Below are positions 12,209-15,774 of a stretch of DNA of 15,774 bases, piece by piece. The DNA lies in the NCBI GenBank assembly GCA_903854805.1, contig CAINXK010000601.1:1-15774 (forward strand). The letters run 5' to 3'. Both the position numbers and the translations under genes were made by a program. The notes beneath the pieces are model-generated. The model saw nothing but the letters and a program-made list of their open reading frames with translations. It was not told the DNA's origin and made no database searches. Numbering within the stretch: position 1 is the first letter of the stretch; every line of letters begins with the position of its first letter. The DNA comes from an uncultured Anaerolineae bacterium (GTDB lineage: Bacteria; Chloroflexota; Anaerolineae; Anaerolineales; Villigracilaceae).

Positions 12209-13294
12209 ATGAAGCGTACTATGTCGTTCGGCCTGGCGTTGTTCTTAATTGCCAGTTTCATCCTTTCTGCCTGCGCGCCCGCGGCGGCCCCCGCCCCGGC
12301 GGCTCAGGAACCGGCCAAAAAGGCTATTAAAGTTGTGTATGTCGTAAACGGCACCCAGGGCGATAAATCCTTTATCGATTCTGCAGTCCGTGGCATTCGC
12401 CGCGCCGAAAAAGAATTTGGCATGCAAGTTAAGATCATCGAAGCTGGAAATGATCCTGCTCGTTGGCAGCCTGCTCTTGTGGATGCCGCAGCTAATGAAG
12501 AATATGATATTCTCATTGTTGGATCCTGGCAGATGACAGACTTTTTATCGGTGATTGCCCCCAAATATCCTGAAAAGAAGTTCTTCATTTACGACACTTC
12601 TGTAGACTATACAAAATGTGATTGCAAAAACGTCTACTCTGTACAATACAAGCAAAATGAAGGCTCCTACCTGGCCGGTTACTATGCTGCTTTGATGACC
12701 AAGACCAACCTCAAGGGTATGAATCCCGAGAGCACCCTCGGCATTGTGGCTGCTCAGCCTATCCCAGTTATTGATGACTTTGTTGTTGGCTTCAAAAACG
12801 GCGCCAAAGATGCCGGTCTTGATCCCGAAAAAGACGTCATTGTACAGTATGCTGGTGGTTGGACAGATCCTGCCAAGGGTAAGGAACAAGCACTTGCCAT
12901 GTATCAGCAGGGTGCGGATATCGTCTTCCAGGTTGCAGGCGGTACTGGTGAAGGCGTCTTCCAGGCTGCTCTGGAATCTGGCAAGTATGCCATTGGTGTG
13001 GACTCCGATCAGGCTTTGATTGAGAAAGGCACCAACCCCGATCTGGCAGCTGTCATCATTACATCGATGATGAAGAATGTCGATAACAGCCTCTATCGTG
13101 CTTTCCAGAAGCACATTGACGGCACTCTGGCTTACGGCAGCGCCGAGATCCTGGGCGTCAAAGAAGGCGGCGTGGGCGTTGCTTATAATGAATATTTCGA
13201 CAAATACACCCCCCAGGAAGTCAAGGACAAATTGAAACTGGTCCAGGATGATTTGCTGGCTGGCAAGATCAAGGTCGACACGACCTTCAAATAA
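12209..13294 (+). CDS. BMP-family nucleoside-binding lipoprotein (PnrA-like)
   Basis: Solute-binding lipoprotein (361 residues) of the Bmp/PnrA family, which bind purine and other nucleosides for an ABC importer. ATG 12209 follows TAGGAG. The signal peptide (residues 1-21) ends in lipobox LSAC with Cys22, and an Ala/Pro linker runs to about residue 36. Family motifs are KVVYVVNGTQGDKSFIDSA, IIEAGNDPARWQPAL, YDILIVGSWQM, KFFIYDTSVDY, NEGSYLAGYYAALMT, LGIVAAQPIPVIDDFVVGF and VFQVAGGTGEGVFQAA. A Cys pair (KCDCKN, about residue 138) is an unusual detail. The following genes encode the matching ATPase and permease. The gene for intracellular nucleoside cleavage precedes it, which supports nucleosides as the ligand. 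Confidence 0.95.
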   Translation: MKRTMSFGLALFLIASFILSACAPAAAPAPAAQEPAKKAIKVVYVVNGTQGDKSFIDSAVRGIRRAEKEFGMQVKIIEAGNDPARWQPALVDAAANEEYDILIVGSWQMTDFLSVIAPKYPEKKFFIYDTSVDYTKCDCKNVYSVQYKQNEGSYLAGYYAALMTKTNLKGMNPESTLGIVAAQPIPVIDDFVVGFKNGAKDAGLDPEKDVIVQYAGGWTDPAKGKEQALAMYQQGADIVFQVAGGTGEGVFQAALESGKYAIGVDSDQALIEKGTNPDLAAVIITSMMKNVDNSLYRAFQKHIDGTLAYGSAEILGVKEGGVGVAYNEYFDKYTPQEVKDKLKLVQDDLLAGKIKVDTTFK

Positions 13295-13311
13295 AAGGTT
13301 CTTTTGATTGT

Positions 13312-13348
13312 ATTTGGGCAGGCAGGCTTACCGCTTGTCTGCCCAAAT
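13312..13348 (+). repeat. Intercistronic stem-loop after the BMP lipoprotein gene
   Basis: ATTTGGGCAGGC (13312-13323) pairs with GTCTGCCCAAAT (13337-13348), 12 pairs with one G-U, and the stem can extend inward to a TTACC loop. No U-run follows. A second small stem, TCCCGG with CCGGGA (13351-13369), lies next to it just before the ATPase ribosome site. Placement after a binding-protein gene mirrors the hairpin at 821-861. Confidence 0.65.
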
Positions 13349-13382
13349 AGTCCCGGTACCTGCCCGGGATGGAGGCGTTAGA

Positions 13383-14924
13383 ATGGCTTTCATTGAAATG
13401 CGCGACATTGTAAAGATCTATCCGAATGGTGTGGTTGCCAACAATGGTGTTAATTTTTCGGTTGAGCGTGGTGAAATTCATGCCCTGGTGGGTGAAAACG
13501 GCGCTGGCAAGTCAACCTTGATGAAACTGCTTTATGGTATGGAAGCAATCACCTCTGGCGAAATTCTACTGGACGGCGAAGCTGTGCGCTTTAATTCATC
13601 CAGCGATGCGATCTCAGCCGGGATCGGCATGGTGCATCAAAATTTCATGCTTGTACCGTCTTTCACTGTTGCGCAAAATATTGTCCTGGGGCAGGAACCC
13701 ACCAAGGGCTCATTCCTTGATGCCGAGGCCTCGGTGCGGGTCACTGAAGAGCTGTCAAAACGTTACGGACTGCGCGTTGATGCATCTGCCATCGTGGAGA
13801 GTATCAATGTAGGGATGCGCCAGCGGGTTGAAATCCTTAAAACGCTTTATAGAGGTGCCCAGGTACTTATTCTGGATGAACCAACCGCGGTTCTGACACC
13901 TCAGGAAACACAGGAGTTGTTCCTGGCGGTGCGGGAGTTGGTTAAAGAAGGCAAGACTGTTATATTTATCACCCATAAACTGCGAGAGGTCAAAGAAATT
14001 TCTGACCGGGTTACAGTGATGCGGGGTGGGAAAGTCATGGGTTTGTTACCTACTTCTGAAGCATCCCGCGAAGGGTTGGCGCGCATGATGGTCGGCCGAG
14101 AAGTGTTTCTTAACATCGATCGCCCGCCAGTCAAGCTTGGCGAAGTAGCTCTGAAAGTGAAAGACCTGTCCTATATATCTGAGACGGGCCGTATGATGCT
14201 CAAGAATCTTCATTTCAATTTGCATTATGGCGAAATTCTTGGGGTTGCCGGCGTGGAAGGAAATGGGCAGACCGAATTGGCAGAGGTGCTTTCCGGTCTA
14301 CGCATGGCTACAACCGGCACAGCGGTGATTGCAGGGAAGAATATCATAAACACCACTCCTCGTAACGTGCGTTTATCGGGTCTGGGACACATCCCGGAAG
14401 ATCGCCTGACTAATGGCGTTGCGCTCAAAGCCTCCATTTTTGAGAATTTGATCGTGGACCGTTATTTTAAGCCCGCATTCATGAATGGTTTATCGATTGA
14501 TTATAAGAAAGTCTTTTCCCAGGGTATAGATCTTATCAAAGAATACGACATCCGCACCATGGATGGGTTTGTGCCGCTCGGGGCGCTTTCGGGTGGCAAT
14601 ATGCAAAAAGTGATCGTTGCTCGTGAATTTACATCTAATCCGAAAGTATTAATTGCTGCCCAGCCCACTCGCGGTATTGACGTAGGTGCCACTGAGTTTG
14701 TGCGCCGCAAACTGGTCCAAAAACGGGTTGATGGTACTGCCGTACTCCTGATCTCTGCGGATTTGAGCGAGGTGATGAGCATCTCAGACCGTATCATTGT
14801 GATGTATGAAGGCCAGATTACCTGTGTTATCCAGAATACCCCGGAATTGAGTGAAGAAGAACTTGGTTATTACATGCTTGGATTGAAACATCAAGATCCG
14901 GCAGAAATGGAGGCGAACCTGTGA
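13383..14924 (+). CDS. Nucleoside ABC importer ATPase with two nucleotide-binding domains (YufO/NupA type)
   Basis: Cytoplasmic ATPase (513 residues) energising the BMP-type importer. ATG 13383 follows GGAGG at 13371-13375; an in-frame TTG at 13308 lies inside the hairpin and is rejected. NBD1: Walker A GENGAGKST (37-45), Q-loop Gln86 in VHQNFML, signature NVGMRQR (142-148), Walker B VLILDEP (161-167), and switch His198. NBD2: a degenerate Walker A VEGNGQTE without the Lys (about 291-298), an intact signature LSGGNMQK (402-409), and Walker B VLIAAQPTRG (422-431) in which Asp-Glu is Ala-Gln. That asymmetry is normal for this subfamily, with one consensus and one degenerate site. The gene's stop overlaps the GTG of the permease by four bases (GTGA), so the two are translationally coupled. 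Confidence 0.96.
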   Translation: MAFIEMRDIVKIYPNGVVANNGVNFSVERGEIHALVGENGAGKSTLMKLLYGMEAITSGEILLDGEAVRFNSSSDAISAGIGMVHQNFMLVPSFTVAQNIVLGQEPTKGSFLDAEASVRVTEELSKRYGLRVDASAIVESINVGMRQRVEILKTLYRGAQVLILDEPTAVLTPQETQELFLAVRELVKEGKTVIFITHKLREVKEISDRVTVMRGGKVMGLLPTSEASREGLARMMVGREVFLNIDRPPVKLGEVALKVKDLSYISETGRMMLKNLHFNLHYGEILGVAGVEGNGQTELAEVLSGLRMATTGTAVIAGKNIINTTPRNVRLSGLGHIPEDRLTNGVALKASIFENLIVDRYFKPAFMNGLSIDYKKVFSQGIDLIKEYDIRTMDGFVPLGALSGGNMQKVIVAREFTSNPKVLIAAQPTRGIDVGATEFVRRKLVQKRVDGTAVLLISADLSEVMSISDRIIVMYEGQITCVIQNTPELSEEELGYYMLGLKHQDPAEMEANL

Positions 14925-15774
14925 AGCGATTTTTTCAGTCTAATAATGCCAAAGAAGTGTTGCGCATTTTTGCAGCAGTCTTCATTGCCTTGCTGATCGG
15001 GTTTGTGATCACGCTTTTTGTTAGCAAAGACCCGGTCGGCGCGTACAGGAGTTTTCTGATCGGACCGGTCACGAAGTTAAACCGCTTTGGTAACTGGATC
15101 CAGGAATCAATTACCCTGACCTTACTTGGGCTGGCAATAGTCCTGGTTTTCAAAGCCGAGATTTTTAGCCTGGGCGCCGAAGGGCAGATGGTGGCTGGTG
15201 CCCTGGTATCAGGCTGTGTTGCGATTTACGTGCCGCTCCCTGCCTATTTGCGTATTCCCCTGGCGTTGACCGCAGGCGCTCTGGCTGGTTTCTTGCTCGG
15301 AATTATCCCGGGGTATCTGAAAGCATACCTGAGTGCCAATGAAATTGTATCGACGTTGATGTTAAATACAATTGCCTTAAAGCTGTATGAATATATGCTG
15401 ACTTCTGTTCTCAAGGATCCCAAGGCAGGCTATACCGCTTCCGTTGCCTTTCCACCGGAAGGCACGCTGGGTTCATTCTTCCCGAACCTACCCTTCCTGG
15501 CCAGTATCCGCGAGGTATGGATTAACCAAACCAACATCACGGTCATGCTGTACCTGGTAATCGTATCTGTTGTGGTGGTCTACTACTTGATGTATCGTAC
15601 GCCTTTCGGCTACGAGTTGCGTATGCTGGGCGCTAATATCAAATTTGCACGTTATGGCGGCATGGATACCAAGCGGGCCATCATGCTTGCAACTGCAGTG
15701 AGTGGTTTATTTGCCGGTTTGGCTGGCTCGAACTTGAGTATGGGCGTTCACACCAGGCTGATCCTCAATATCAC
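14921..15774 (+). CDS. Nucleoside ABC importer permease 1 (YufP/NupB type, partial, C-terminus beyond window)
   Basis: First of the usual two inner-membrane permease subunits of a BMP-type nucleoside importer. Initiation at GTG 14921 is supported by GGAGG at 14909-14913, seven bases upstream, and by the GTGA overlap with the ATPase stop. The frame is open for 284 codons to the window edge. A cytoplasmic N-terminus is followed by a helix at about 14-35 and the family segment FKAEIFSLGAEGQMVAGAL. Then come several helices, the coupling-loop motif LSANEIVSTLMLN that contacts the ATPase, and a C-terminal GYELRMLGANIKFARYGGM block near the edge. Intact family members run to about 350-370 residues, so roughly a quarter is missing. 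A second permease gene would be expected immediately downstream. Confidence 0.95.
   Translation, partial: MKRFFQSNNAKEVLRIFAAVFIALLIGFVITLFVSKDPVGAYRSFLIGPVTKLNRFGNWIQESITLTLLGLAIVLVFKAEIFSLGAEGQMVAGALVSGCVAIYVPLPAYLRIPLALTAGALAGFLLGIIPGYLKAYLSANEIVSTLMLNTIALKLYEYMLTSVLKDPKAGYTASVAFPPEGTLGSFFPNLPFLASIREVWINQTNITVMLYLVIVSVVVVYYLMYRTPFGYELRMLGANIKFARYGGMDTKRAIMLATAVSGLFAGLAGSNLSMGVHTRLILNI

Noticed and set aside
12545..13114. 189-codon open frame on the minus strand
   Set aside because: Antisense to the BMP lipoprotein gene and without recognisable motifs or ribosome site.

Overview
The window looks like chromosomal DNA from a free-living bacterium, most likely a Chloroflexota member of the Anaerolineae type. 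That guess rests on two solute-binding lipoproteins whose lipobox Cys is followed by long Ala/Pro linkers (C-A-P-A-A), on Shine-Dalgarno led operons with moderate GC, and on the mix of uptake and degradation genes. It is inference; no rRNA or marker gene is present. I see no tRNA, CRISPR array, insertion sequence or phage gene.

Left part (1-5335, minus strand): one operon read leftwards from a well-formed promoter at 5308-5335. Its order is a GntR/UTRA regulator, an M24 (pita-bread) hydrolase-like protein lacking two of the usual metal-ligand Asp residues, an isoaspartyl peptidase/L-asparaginase of the Ntn-hydrolase type, an AapJ-like amino-acid binding lipoprotein, and an AapQ-like permease cut by the window edge. 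It reads as a regulated system for importing amino acids and hydrolysing amide or isoaspartyl compounds.

Middle part (5498-7721, plus strand): a two-gene unit of a small protein resembling the GXWXG/DUF4334 type, abutting a cholesterol-oxidase-like GMC flavoprotein with a CxxCxxCxxxC cluster. A strong rho-independent terminator closes it.

Regulator part (7747-9719, plus strand): a promoter with an overlapping imperfect palindrome drives an unusual protein, a GntR winged-helix DNA-binding domain fused to a domain of the 5-formyltetrahydrofolate cyclo-ligase (5-FCL) fold. A stand-alone 5-FCL-family paralogue follows. In the fused copy the basic residue of the glycine-rich nucleotide loop is Leu, which suggests an enzyme fold recruited as a ligand sensor. 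This pair is the best candidate for something undescribed.

Right part (9775-15774, plus strand): after a 333-base region with an inverted repeat around an extended -10 element come an M42 aminopeptidase, a nucleoside hydrolase, and a BMP-type nucleoside ABC importer: lipoprotein, double-NBD ATPase and permease 1, the last cut by the window edge. This is a nucleoside uptake and cleavage cassette. The folate/purine flavour of the 5-FCL-like regulator next door makes a functional link plausible but unproven.

Both solute-binding-protein genes share an odd leader: a near-perfect anti-16S Shine-Dalgarno sequence 11-12 bases after the upstream stop codon and 72-95 bases before their own start, with no reading frame attached. 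Both are also followed by an intercistronic hairpin.
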